From assembly GCA_030596225.1 (NCBI GenBank), contig JAUVKO010000067.1, forward strand, positions 1-9,230: a DNA stretch of 9,230 bases, written 5' to 3'. Position numbers and translations under genes: made by a program. Shown piece by piece: positions 1-8,600 of the stretch (within the stretch, counting starts at the first letter, position 1; every line of letters starts with the position of its first letter). The DNA comes from Fidelibacterota bacterium (GTDB lineage Bacteria > Fidelibacterota > UBA8477 > JABMPR01). The notes beneath the pieces are model-generated. The model ran no database searches. It was not told the DNA's origin and saw only the letters and a list, made by a program, of their open reading frames with translations.

Positions 1-1
1 G

Positions 2-484
2 GGTATCAAGATCAGCTTTTTAGGAGAATATAAGACCGGTAGTGAATTCAACCTGTCCAGCCAACTTTTTATTGATGAATATGTGCAGTGGGCTCCCCGG
101 ATGAATGCAGATCTCCGTATCCAGAAGGTAATGGATCTTGCTGATACAGAACTGGTGCTATTCTGTGACGTGGCCAATCTGTTCAATACAAAGTATCTAA
201 GCTATAGTGGCTTTTCGGATCAATTTGACTATAAAGATTATCTTCAGTCTTTGCACTTCCATTTTGAGGAAGAACTGGAAGCCGGGGATGATTATGTCGG
301 TGCATATCGGGATGATGATGTTGAATATGATCCCATGGTCGCCAACCCGGATGATGATATGGATATCAACGAGGCCAATGAGCGCAGACGGGAAACCAAA
401 TCATATATAGATATGCCTAACTATCGTTCCCTGACTTTTCTGAATCCCCGCAAATTCACATTTGGTATAAGGTTTAAATTCTGA
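2..484 (+). CDS. TonB-dependent outer-membrane receptor, C-terminal 160 aa (5' end outside window)
   Basis: The frame is open from the first complete codon at position 2 to a TGA at 482-484, so this is the 3' end of a larger gene. The 160 visible residues alternate polar and hydrophobic positions as in beta-strands. They contain the signature 'LVLFCDVANLFNTKYL', the usual penultimate-strand motif of TonB-dependent receptors. The protein ends in 'KFTFGIRFKF', the terminal-Phe strand recognised by the BAM machinery. Between these lies a very acidic stretch (EEELEAGDD, DDDVEYD, DDDMD), best read as a long extracellular loop. Full-length receptors of this kind are usually 700-1100 aa with an N-terminal plug and often a carboxypeptidase-like domain, none of which is visible here. 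The stop overlaps the next start (TGATG), implying a shared transcript and translational coupling. The GTG at position 83 is internal, not a start. Substrate unknown. The barrel identity is well supported; the subfamily is not. Confidence 0.85.
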   Translation, partial: GIKISFLGEYKTGSEFNLSSQLFIDEYVQWAPRMNADLRIQKVMDLADTELVLFCDVANLFNTKYLSYSGFSDQFDYKDYLQSLHFHFEEELEAGDDYVGAYRDDDVEYDPMVANPDDDMDINEANERRRETKSYIDMPNYRSLTFLNPRKFTFGIRFKF

Positions 485-2613
485 TGATCATGCTGAAGCG
501 AATTATGCATTATTTATTAATCTCTGGGGCTATGCTGTTTTATCTGTCAAGTTATGCTCAGATCGATGGATCACAGAAGTGCTATGTTCGTGTAGGCAGT
601 TTGCAAAGTCATTTTTCAGCATATGGATCAGAAAGAGCTTGGAATAACACCTATTATGAAGGCCTGATCTGGCCGGCTGATTATCCTTTTCAGGACAATG
701 CTGTCATCAAACGTTCCTGGGCTGCTGTTCGTGATTTCAAAGATAAGAATGGTGCACACTGGTCACATTATGGAGTCCTTTATACACTAGATGCTGAAGG
801 TGTTGGACTCTTTCCCATGGAGTTGAAACAGTCCTCTAAATTTAAACCACCGGATGTCTTTGTAGATGGGAACGATCTAAAAGTGATCTTCGCCGGTGAG
901 ATCGATACTATTGATGCTAATCAGATTGCGGATCGGATTATTACGAATGTAGTGAATTCATCCATGGGACTGACCATGACCCGGAAGATATATGCTTTTA
1001 GTCAGCAGTATCATGATAACTATTTCATCAAGGAGTTCACCTTTACCAATACAGGTAACGCAGATTGGGATCCTGAGATCGAATTGACAGATACTTTACG
1101 AGGAGTGAGGATCGGTTGGGGAACCCGCTATTCCATGGGCCGCGAAGCTAACTGGACCATTGGTGATGGTCAAAGCTGGGGTAAGCATACCTGGGTTACT
1201 CGTCGGGGAGAGGATTATGCCTTACACTACCAGGAAGCCATTACACCGGAGGATCCCATCGTTGATTGGTTGCGAGCTGGTTTTTCCTGGGCCGGTCAGG
1301 GTGAAAACAATGCTTTTGACAATATAGGTGGTCCTGATGTGACAGGAAGTGGGCGCTTGACCTCACCCCACCATGCCGGGTCAGTGGTGATCCATGTGGA
1401 TCGTTCGGCTGCGGATAACAATGACTGGATCGCACAACCGGTATTTCTGGGTTGGCATGCCGGAGATACCTATCCGAGTATTGGTGACCAGCGAGTGGAA
1501 GATGCACCGGCCATGTCCGATCTCTATGATATGCTCAGTGGAAATCCCTATGGTGGAGATCAGGGAAAAATTGGTGATATTACCAGGATGGATGAAAAGC
1601 ATTTAACAAGTATCACCGATCCGAAGGATCCCTGGACAGTGCACAATGATGGTGGTGGGACCAATGTGATGATGACCTATGGTCCCTTTGATCTTGGCCC
1701 CGGTGAGAGTATCACAATTGTGGAAGCTGAGGGCATCAACGGTTTGAGCCGGAAAATGTGTGAGCTTATTGGTGAACGCTGGAAAAAGGCCTATGACACT
1801 TCAGGGGATAATGGTCCTTTTGATCTCCCGAATGGCAATGAAACATCAGATAGAAATAAGTTCAAAAACAGTTGGGTTTACACCGGTAAAGATTCAATAA
1901 TGCTCACATTTGGCCGTGCTAAACGAAATTACGATTCCGGGTTCAATATCCCACAACCACCACTTCCTCCGGAAAGTTTCACAGTGGAATCGGGTGGTAA
2001 TCGCATCTTTACCAGTTGGCTGGCAAGCCCCTCTGAATCAGATGCTGATTTTGGTGGCTATCGACTCTATCGAGCCATAGGGAAACCTGATACGACCTTT
2101 GAAGAGATTTTTGCCTGTGGGGTGGGTACCAACAATCCAGAGCTCAGTTATTCTTTTGATGATATGTCACCGGTACGGGGACAGAATTATTTCTATTATT
2201 TGGTCGCTTTTGATGATGGAAGTGAGAATAATACTGATCTAAATCCGCATGGATCCTTGCATAGCAGCCATTTTTACACGAAAACGACAGAAGCTGCCAA
2301 TTTAAAGCGTAAAGCCGGAACAACTTTTGAACAAATTCGAATCGTTCCCAATCCCTTCAATATCAGACATGAAGCTTTTATCAAACAACCCGATAAACTG
2401 GCTTTCTATGATATCCCCGGGGTTTGCACGATTCGCATATATACAGAGCGGGGAGACTTGGTCAAGACCATTGAGCATAATGATGGTAGTGGGGATGAAT
2501 ACTGGTTTCTCAATACTGACAAGCGTCAGGTGCTGGTGAGCGGGATTTATATTGCTCATTTTGAGTTACCTGATGGGAGATCGACTTTCAGAAAATTTAT
2601 TGTTGTGCGCTAG
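484..2613 (+). CDS. Secreted protein with Fn3-like domain and divergent PNPF-type C-terminal tail
   Basis: 709 aa, exact function not recognised. Residues 1-25 form a Sec signal peptide (basic KR at 5-6, hydrophobic core, probable cleavage SYA|QIDG). Residues about 30-480 are a large beta-rich region rich in Trp, Gly and Asp that I cannot assign to a family; it includes 'TFTNTGNADW' (186-195), a phrase common in Ig-like beta-sandwiches. Residues about 493-598 look like a fibronectin type III domain (PESFTVESGGNRIFTSW, then GGYRLYRA, then YFYYLVAFDDGSEN). Residues about 615-709 form a terminal beta-sandwich opening 'IRIVPNPFN' and closing 'SGIYIAHFE...RKFIVVR', resembling T9SS sorting tails but lacking the usual QNYPNPFNP opening and final Lys. 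ATG 484 overlaps the receptor stop by one base; a weak TAAGG lies at 468-472. ATG 490 is an alternative start that leaves the signal peptide intact. Coupling to the receptor suggests a surface partner; this is inference. Confidence 0.8.
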   Translation: MIMLKRIMHYLLISGAMLFYLSSYAQIDGSQKCYVRVGSLQSHFSAYGSERAWNNTYYEGLIWPADYPFQDNAVIKRSWAAVRDFKDKNGAHWSHYGVLYTLDAEGVGLFPMELKQSSKFKPPDVFVDGNDLKVIFAGEIDTIDANQIADRIITNVVNSSMGLTMTRKIYAFSQQYHDNYFIKEFTFTNTGNADWDPEIELTDTLRGVRIGWGTRYSMGREANWTIGDGQSWGKHTWVTRRGEDYALHYQEAITPEDPIVDWLRAGFSWAGQGENNAFDNIGGPDVTGSGRLTSPHHAGSVVIHVDRSAADNNDWIAQPVFLGWHAGDTYPSIGDQRVEDAPAMSDLYDMLSGNPYGGDQGKIGDITRMDEKHLTSITDPKDPWTVHNDGGGTNVMMTYGPFDLGPGESITIVEAEGINGLSRKMCELIGERWKKAYDTSGDNGPFDLPNGNETSDRNKFKNSWVYTGKDSIMLTFGRAKRNYDSGFNIPQPPLPPESFTVESGGNRIFTSWLASPSESDADFGGYRLYRAIGKPDTTFEEIFACGVGTNNPELSYSFDDMSPVRGQNYFYYLVAFDDGSENNTDLNPHGSLHSSHFYTKTTEAANLKRKAGTTFEQIRIVPNPFNIRHEAFIKQPDKLAFYDIPGVCTIRIYTERGDLVKTIEHNDGSGDEYWFLNTDKRQVLVSGIYIAHFELPDGRSTFRKFIVVR

Positions 2614-2617
2614 ACAA

Positions 2618-2623
2618 CGGAGA
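2618..2623 (+). promoter_or_regulatory. Ribosome binding site for the lipoprotein gene (start choice)
   Basis: CGGAGA lies 9 nt before ATG 2633 and supports that start. A second AGGA at 2645-2648 lies 8 nt before an in-frame ATG at 2657. Starting there would shorten the signal peptide from 31 to 23 residues, a more usual length for a lipoprotein. Both starts are plausible; the mature protein is the same. Confidence 0.5.
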
Positions 2624-2632
2624 TAGCGTATT

Positions 2633-3898
2633 ATGAAAAAATACAGGACAAAGCAAATGAAAGCATTAAGAATCACATTTAAAACTTTAATGATAGTGAG
2701 CATTCTGGCCTTTTTGATCATCGCTTGTGAAGAAAAGGAACCTGTGAGCATCTATGACCCTGGTGTTACTGGCAATGAAACACCAATTGTGACCACTGTT
2801 GCACCGGATAGCAATTATACTGCTGATAATGTGACCTTTAGCGGTGTGGGTGTGGTTCAGATCACCGGTGAAAATTTCTCTGCGACACCGGATTATAATA
2901 ATGTCTTTTTTGACGGGGTTCCCGGAGAGGTGATGAGTTCCACTGAAACCACACTTCGGGTCCGTGTTCCCATTGTCAGTGGAGATTCCATTGAGGTCAA
3001 AGTAGCCACACAGGGTGCCTTTCATTTCGGGACGTATGCTGATCCGTATGCGATTACACCTGCTGTGGAAGACATCGGTGGTTTTGATGATTTGGATCAA
3101 CTTTACGCTCTGGCTTGCGATGAAACCGAAACATTGTGGGTCACTGCTTTTGGAGATCCCACGATCAGTATTATTGCTGTGGAACCGGATAGTCTGAAAG
3201 AAACCAGGTTTTCGTCTTTAACTGTGTCATCAACATCACTTAAGTATGGTGGACGTGATCGTTTATTTATGACAGGTGGTGCTTTATTATATGCCATGAA
3301 TCGTGAAACAGAGAAACTGGATCCAAGTGTCATGATACCTGTAGGCTCAGCAGATGTCACATTCGATGTGGACTTTTTAGATTCCACCCAGGCCTTTATG
3401 GCTCTTAAGAAGTCACCTGATTTTGGCTATATCATGAGTGTTGACCTTGAGGCTGTCAAAATGGATACAGCTGCTAATTATGATTCATTAGGAATCGAAT
3501 CCATCAGGGTCTACGAGGATGAACTATATGTTGCCGGTTCTTACCTGGTTAGTGGTGTAAAACAGGCATCATCTGTCTGGAGGAATTCTATTTCAGGGGC
3601 TACTCTGGGCCAGAATGAACTGGTATTGGATCTTGCGGATTATCCGGAATATACATCAGCTCAGATTGCGGCTATTACCTTTTCTGATGATGGTAAGATG
3701 TTCATGGGCTTGAATTCAGTGACTGCTATTCTGGTTTATGATAACGGAATCCTAAAACCTTTCTATGATCCTGTATTAAGTCCACCTACCAAAGATTTGA
3801 CCTGGGGGAATGGCGATTATCTTTATCAGCTAAAGACAACTCGTCTCACTAAAATCAACATGGTTGAACCCGGTGCAGCTTATGGAGGACGTTTTTAG
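2633..3898 (+). CDS. Lipoprotein with IPT/TIG domain and probable beta-propeller
   Basis: 421 aa. The N-terminus is a lipoprotein signal peptide: basic residues, hydrophobic core IVSILAFLII and lipobox I-I-A-Cys32, followed by the acidic EEKE. A 24-residue leader results if translation begins at Met9 (2657). Residues about 49-142 fit an IPT/TIG immunoglobulin-like domain: 'PIVTTVAPDS', 'VVQITGENFS', 'NNVFFDG', 'TTLRVRVP' and 'IEVKVATQG' follow the family order. Residues about 148-415 contain repeated beta segments of the type LYALACDETETLWV, ITFSDDGKMFMGL and WGNGDYLYQL, compatible with an NHL-like or six-bladed propeller, though the repeats are degenerate. IPT/TIG lipoproteins with NHL-type propellers are known beside SusC/SusD pairs in Bacteroidota. 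By analogy this could be a cell-surface ligand-binding partner of the upstream receptor; that role is inference. It sits 19 nt after the 709-aa gene with no promoter between them, so it is probably the last gene of the operon. Confidence 0.8.
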   Translation: MKKYRTKQMKALRITFKTLMIVSILAFLIIACEEKEPVSIYDPGVTGNETPIVTTVAPDSNYTADNVTFSGVGVVQITGENFSATPDYNNVFFDGVPGEVMSSTETTLRVRVPIVSGDSIEVKVATQGAFHFGTYADPYAITPAVEDIGGFDDLDQLYALACDETETLWVTAFGDPTISIIAVEPDSLKETRFSSLTVSSTSLKYGGRDRLFMTGGALLYAMNRETEKLDPSVMIPVGSADVTFDVDFLDSTQAFMALKKSPDFGYIMSVDLEAVKMDTAANYDSLGIESIRVYEDELYVAGSYLVSGVKQASSVWRNSISGATLGQNELVLDLADYPEYTSAQIAAITFSDDGKMFMGLNSVTAILVYDNGILKPFYDPVLSPPTKDLTWGNGDYLYQLKTTRLTKINMVEPGAAYGGRF

Positions 3899-3910
3899 AG
3901 GTTCGTAAAA

Positions 3911-3953
3911 AATATTTATTAAGTGAGCATAAATGGTGTACTTATTAAATAAT
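3911..3953 (+). repeat. AT-rich stem-loop downstream of the lipoprotein operon
   Basis: Arms 3911-3924 (AATATTTATTAAGT) and 3940-3953 (ACTTATTAAATAAT) pair at 12 of 14 positions around a 15-nt loop. It begins 12 nt after the lipoprotein stop. The stem is almost all A-T and has no U-run after it, so it is a poor intrinsic terminator. It could be a 3'-end or processing structure, or an operator, since its right arm overlaps where a -35 element for the next gene would lie. Chance formation in AT-rich DNA is possible. Confidence 0.35.
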
Positions 3954-3965
3954 TAGTTGTATAAT
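3937..3965 (+). promoter_or_regulatory. Possible sigma-70-like promoter for the 471-aa gene
   Basis: A perfect TATAAT lies at 3960-3965, about 50 nt before the start codon. The best-placed -35 (TGTACT, 3937-3942, 17-nt spacer) matches TTGACA at only three positions, so the -35 is weak or the promoter is activated. Initiation would fall near 3972, giving a leader of about 45 nt. Read-through from the upstream operon is not excluded. Confidence 0.45.
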
Positions 3966-4002
3966 GTAACGCTATCACACATAATTTATTGAAACATAAC
4001 AG

Positions 4003-4008
4003 AAGGAG
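4003..4008 (+). promoter_or_regulatory. Strong Shine-Dalgarno site for the 471-aa gene
   Basis: AAGGAG lies 8 nt before ATG 4017 and fixes that start. The following codons give an immediate signal peptide. Such clear Shine-Dalgarno sites are uncommon in typical Bacteroidota, which bears on the host assignment. Confidence 0.8.
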
Positions 4009-4016
4009 AAAACCAC

Positions 4017-5432
4017 ATGAGAAAAATGCTAACAGTTTTCATTGCTGTACTTGCTTTAAGCAGTGTTGCTTTAGGCGATTGGGTTTTTGACAGTGTTCTT
4101 CATCATTTTGAAGGCACCGAGGTCACAAACGCATATGGCATGCATGGAGTTACTGTAGATGGAGCCGGTAATGTCTGGTTTGCCATGTATGGTTATGCAA
4201 CTGCAGAAGTTTACAAAGGAACAGCAGTTGGTGATACTGTAGATGTGTATCAGATTTTTGCAGTACAACCGGATGGGACACCATTGACCTTTTCACCTAT
4301 TTCAATGTTGACCATTGATGGTGTCATCGATACGATGGTAAGTGCTACCCGCGGTATGACCACAGATAATGATGGTCACATTTTGTACTCAGTTGCCGGC
4401 AAAATGTACAAGATCAACCACACAGATGGAACAGGTATGGCTATGTACGATTTTCCGGATGTCACCGGTTCATTGACTAAACCTGCTGTTGATGATGCAG
4501 GCAATATTTATCTCGGTACTGTAGGTCAGGGTAACCCTGTCAAGATTCTCAACTCAAGCTTAGTTGAGACCGGTAATGCTATTGCTGCATTTAGCGGTGC
4601 CTACACCCGTGCTATCGTGGTATCAGGTGATGGAAAAGATCTTTATTTTGGTAGCACCTGGAATGGTATTGGTATTCGTCACTATCGCAGTGAGATTCCC
4701 GGTACATTTCCTCATGATTCCAGCAGTACATTCGGTAATTTCGAGCCGGCTGGCGTATTTGATACTACCTATACTATAGTTATGGATACCACAATTTCCG
4801 GTACAGATACAACTATTGTTGCTGACACTACCAACACAGATATTGCACAGCATGTTGATAACTTCTGGCCTGAAGATTTGTCTATGACACCTGATGGCAA
4901 ATATATCTGGGCTGCCAATACTCAGAGTGAGTGGAGTAGTGCAAGATATGGATCACAGTGGTGGATTTTTGATACAGCTACTGAAGAAGCACTTTATTCT
5001 GTAGGTATTCAGAAAGGTGATTCACTTGCCGGCGGTACATTCAATGGTCGTGGAGCTGCCTGGAGTTTAGATGGTAATACTGTCTATCTAGCAGATTTTG
5101 GCTATAATATGGTTACCGTTTGGGTGCAGGATCCATATGTTGGTATTGATAGACCAATTACTCTGCCAAATGCTTTTGAGCTGAAGCAGAACTTCCCGAA
5201 CCCCTTTAACCCCTCAACCAGTATTGCTTATGACCTTCATCAGGACGGAATGGTTAAATTGACTGTCTTCGATCTTAATGGTCGTGAAGTTGCTATTCTG
5301 GTTAATGAGCAGTTAAATGCCGGCAATCATGTTGTCACATTTGATGGTTCAAACCTAAGCTCTGGCCTTTACATTTATCAGATTTCCTTCAATGGCGAAG
5401 TGAATGCTAAAAATATGATGTTGGTTAAATAA
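4017..5432 (+). CDS. T9SS-exported beta-propeller protein
   Basis: 471 aa. Residues 1-20 are a Sec signal peptide (MRKM, hydrophobic core, probable cleavage ALG|DWVF). Residues about 35-375 carry a recurring 'hxxDxxGxhaa' blade signature: GVTVDGAGNVWFAM (44-57), MTTDNDGHILYSV (114-126), AVDDAGNIYLGT (157-168), VVSGDGKDLYFGS (201-213), SMTPDGKYIWAA (289-300) and AWSLDGNTVYLAD (348-360). Six copies suggest a six-bladed NHL/SMP-30-like propeller. A Thr/Asp-rich segment with repeated 'DTT' (about 249-272) interrupts it. Residues 389-471 are a T9SS type A sorting domain: it opens LKQNFPNPFNPSTSI, contains 'LTVFDLNGREV' and 'SSGLYIYQI', and ends in Lys. The T9SS would move it across the outer membrane and release or anchor it. 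No catalytic motif is visible, so a binding or structural role is more likely than an enzymatic one. It has its own strong ribosome binding site and is closed by a terminator. Confidence 0.85.
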   Translation: MRKMLTVFIAVLALSSVALGDWVFDSVLHHFEGTEVTNAYGMHGVTVDGAGNVWFAMYGYATAEVYKGTAVGDTVDVYQIFAVQPDGTPLTFSPISMLTIDGVIDTMVSATRGMTTDNDGHILYSVAGKMYKINHTDGTGMAMYDFPDVTGSLTKPAVDDAGNIYLGTVGQGNPVKILNSSLVETGNAIAAFSGAYTRAIVVSGDGKDLYFGSTWNGIGIRHYRSEIPGTFPHDSSSTFGNFEPAGVFDTTYTIVMDTTISGTDTTIVADTTNTDIAQHVDNFWPEDLSMTPDGKYIWAANTQSEWSSARYGSQWWIFDTATEEALYSVGIQKGDSLAGGTFNGRGAAWSLDGNTVYLADFGYNMVTVWVQDPYVGIDRPITLPNAFELKQNFPNPFNPSTSIAYDLHQDGMVKLTVFDLNGREVAILVNEQLNAGNHVVTFDGSNLSSGLYIYQISFNGEVNAKNMMLVK

Positions 5433-5453
5433 GAGCTAATTACATGATTAATG

Positions 5454-5482
5454 AAAAAGGCGAGGTGATCCTCGCCTTTTTT
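5454..5482 (+). terminator. Intrinsic terminator after the 471-aa gene
   Basis: GGCGAGG (5459-5465) and CCTCGCC (5470-5476) form a perfect 7-bp GC-rich stem with a 4-nt TGAT loop. It is extended by five A-T pairs (A5454-5458 with T5477-5481) and followed by a T-run ending at 5482. It begins 21 nt after the stop codon. The flanking A-run and T-run mean it could also work on the minus strand. Confidence 0.93.
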
Positions 5483-5560
5483 ATTTGTGAGATTTTCATA
5501 AATTCGTTTCACTCTATCCAATCGCATTTGTTTTCCTCAGGTGTCAGCCTTTGATTTGCA

Positions 5561-5636
5561 TACCTTTATTAGATAGAAATATAAGTGCTTGTGTAAATTA
5601 ATTCAGCAACAAAGTATAAATTATCTGTCAAAGGTA
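5561..5636 (+). repeat. Spaced inverted repeat upstream of the hydrolase promoter
   Basis: TACCTTTATTAGATA (5561-5575) and TATCTGTCAAAGGTA (5622-5636) are inverted copies matching at 12 of 15 positions, with both outer blocks (TACCTTT, AGATA) intact and only the middle three bases differing. The arms are 46 nt apart and the right arm ends 5 nt before the -35 box. Paired regulator half-sites are possible, but chance in AT-rich DNA is not excluded. Confidence 0.35.
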
Positions 5637-5641
5637 CTTAC

Positions 5642-5670
5642 TTGAGCATAAAGAAAGTTTAACTTATAAT
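5642..5670 (+). promoter_or_regulatory. Sigma-70-like promoter for the hydrolase gene
   Basis: TTGAGC (5642-5647) and TATAAT (5665-5670) are separated by the optimal 17 nt. Initiation would fall near 5677, giving a leader of about 20 nt carrying AAGGAG at 5685-5690, 6 nt before ATG 5697. Together with the terminator at 5454-5482 this makes the hydrolase an independent transcription unit. Confidence 0.75.
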
Positions 5671-5696
5671 CTGTATATATTAATAAGGAGTATATT

Positions 5697-8600
5697 ATGC
5701 GTTGGCGACAGATTTTGTTGATATCACTTGCAATTTCCAGTTTTGTCTGGTCCCAAACTGATAATGAAGAATTTCGTTCAACCTGGGTAATTACCTGGGA
5801 ACATATAAGTGGCTCCAGTTCTGTTGCCGCTAATCAGGCACGTGTCCGGGAGATCATGGATAATCATGTAGCGGCAAATATGAATGCGGTGTTATGGCAG
5901 GTTCGCCAGAGTGGAACGGCATATTATAATTCATCTTTTGAGCCGTGGGGATATTATGCCGGTGGTAATGATCCAGGCTACGATCCACTTGAATATGCTA
6001 TTGAGCAAGCCCATGCCCGTGGTCTTGAACTCCATGCCTGGTTCAACACGTTTCAGGCAGCTTCAACAGTCGCCGGAACACCTTCTGCAGAGCATCCTGA
6101 ATGGGTTTGCCGTGACAAGAATAACAATCCTATGTCAGCATATCGGGCTCTGTCACCTGGTTTATCTGAAGTCCGCGAATATTTAGTTGATGTTGCCATG
6201 GAGATCGTTAATAACTACGATATTGATGGTTTACATCTGGATTACGTCCGTTGGAACGAACACTCAGCCACCGGTTTCCTCACATCTCGTGAAGCAATTG
6301 ATCCCGTCAAAGAGATCAGTACCCTGGATCAAAGGCCTGATGAGAATGTGATTAAAGCATTGGCTGATGCCCAATCCGGGCGCTACCTCTACGATATTGA
6401 GCATCCGTATGGCGGAGGCACTCCAACCGGCTATTCCAGTTGGTCAGAGTTTTGGAGATCCTCGGTTACTACCTTTGTCCATGCTCTTCACGATTCTATC
6501 CAGACTCAGAAACCCTGGGTTAGACTTTCTATCGCAGCTCTTGGCAAATACAATTGGAGCGGTTGGAATGGATATGATGTTGTTTACCAGGATGCAGCAC
6601 TATGGTTCAATGAAGGCTATATCGATCAATTGACTCCCATGCACTACCACTGGACCACATCATCCGGTTTCTATGACATGCTGACAGGAGGAAGCCCTGA
6701 TTGCTGGGGTGATTACATTCAACCCGGTATTAATGCCGGACGTCTTTATTCTGTAGGACCCGGTTCTTATATCTTTGACCAATATAATGTCTGGTCACGT
6801 CATTCCAGTGTAGTGAATACAAGTAGATCGGTAGGATGGGTGGATGGTTTTCAATTCTTTTCCTACGGCAGTTGGCAGGATCATCAATACTGGCCTGAAG
6901 CCGGAGCAACCTTCTTTGATGAAAAGACGAAAATTCGTGATATGGGTATCTACGTCAGTGATATACCTGTTTCACCTTCTGTTTCGTTGACAACAGTTGA
7001 TCCCCTGACTTTCGATATCACTGTAACACCGGATGCATCCGTATCTGAAAATCAATGGTGGGCTGTTTATCGCTCAGCTACTGATGATATTGATGTAGAT
7101 GAGAACAAGATCATTGGAATATTCTTTGGCTCCGATCCCATAACAGTCACAGAAGCCTTTGATGGGACCCAGGATCACAATAGCAGCTATTTTTATTCAG
7201 CTACTATGCTGGATCGATATTGGAATGAGTCACTTCCGGCAGCGAGTGTGGAATCAGGAGTTCTTGCTTCCTATGCGCCTGTTGTGGCTGAGGCTTATCC
7301 GGCTCATGGAGATACCATTGATGTAAATTCAATTTTGAGCTTTACCTTTTCAAAAACCATGGATACCGAATCAGTGGAAACTGCACTGGATATTTCTCCT
7401 GGTATAATCATTGATTCCTTTAGTTGGTCAGAATCTGATCATCGTTTATTGGTCTATACTCAGGGTAATTATGACTTTCATACCAGCTATACAGTGACAT
7501 TAAGTGATGCTGCTGTGGATATCAATGGTACGGGGTTAGATGGTGACGCAGATGGTACAGCCGGTGGTAATTATAGCTTCACCTTTCATACCAAGGAGGT
7601 CGATGAAGCAGGTCCGATGGTGTTGTATAGCAACCCTGACCTAAATTCAGGAACAGAGAATTTCGACGTGGGAGGGGTTGTATCTTTTGTTTTTGATGAA
7701 GAGTTAGATCCAGCCAGTGTGACACTGGATGCTATCAGTTTTAAGAGGAAAGGAGTAGAGCAAGAATTTGATTTTTTATTGAGTGGATTTTACGGTAAAT
7801 CTGTATTGGATATAAAGCTGTACGAACCGCTTTTAGGCTCCTCCGATTATTCAGTTACTTTAGCAGAAAGCATTTCCGATACACTCGGAAATAGCTTAGA
7901 AGAGCCAATTTCACTTTCATTTGCCACATTTGAGAAAGCATACTCGGAAATAGTGTCTATCGATAATTTCATTTATACGGGTTTATGGTGGGATCCCGAG
8001 GGAAGTGGGTCCACAGTTGGCACGATTGGAGCCTCAACATTATTTGGGTATACTTCACTTACCTATTTACCAGGTTCAAGTCCATATACCCAGGGTAAGA
8101 AAGCCGCTTATCTTAAATATAAATGGGATACCGGCGCTTCATCTCATCTGCTCAGAGAATACATACCGGCTACATCACCCCAGGCAGCTGTACATTTTGA
8201 TGATTCATACGTACTTCAATGCTATATCTACGGGGATGCCAGCAACAATAAATTCCGATTTTGCATTGATGAAGGGGTTACTACGGGAGAAGTATCGAAC
8301 TGGGTAACAATTGATTGGGAAGGCTGGCGGTTAGTCCAGTGGGATCTCAGTGACCCATCAGCAATCGGTTCCTGGATCGGCAATAGAATCCTTGAAGGAA
8401 ATGAGTTCAGAATGGATAGTTTCCAGATGACCTGGGATTCAGAAATTGGTGCCGTTGAGGGAAAAATCTATATCGATGAAGTGCAGGTGGTTAAAAGGAT
8501 CTCCACTGTTTCCGCTGAGGAAGATATGCACCATCAATTGCCAGATTTAGTGAGCCTGCATCAGAATTACCCCAATCCTTTCAATCCGGTGACAACACTT

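Noticed and set aside
83..85. GTG at 83 as the start of a 133-aa gene
   Set aside because: The frame is open upstream to the window edge, and the residues before it continue the same beta-strand pattern of the receptor barrel.
1241..1606. Overlapping open frames on both strands within the 709-aa gene
   Set aside because: They are short, lack ribosome binding sites, and lie inside a continuous frame supported by signal peptide, Fn3-like domain and tail.
2687..3100. Minus-strand 137-codon open frame antisense to the lipoprotein gene
   Set aside because: It lies wholly opposite a well-supported lipoprotein gene with signal peptide and domain structure. The antisense translation shows no signal or domain and is composition-driven.
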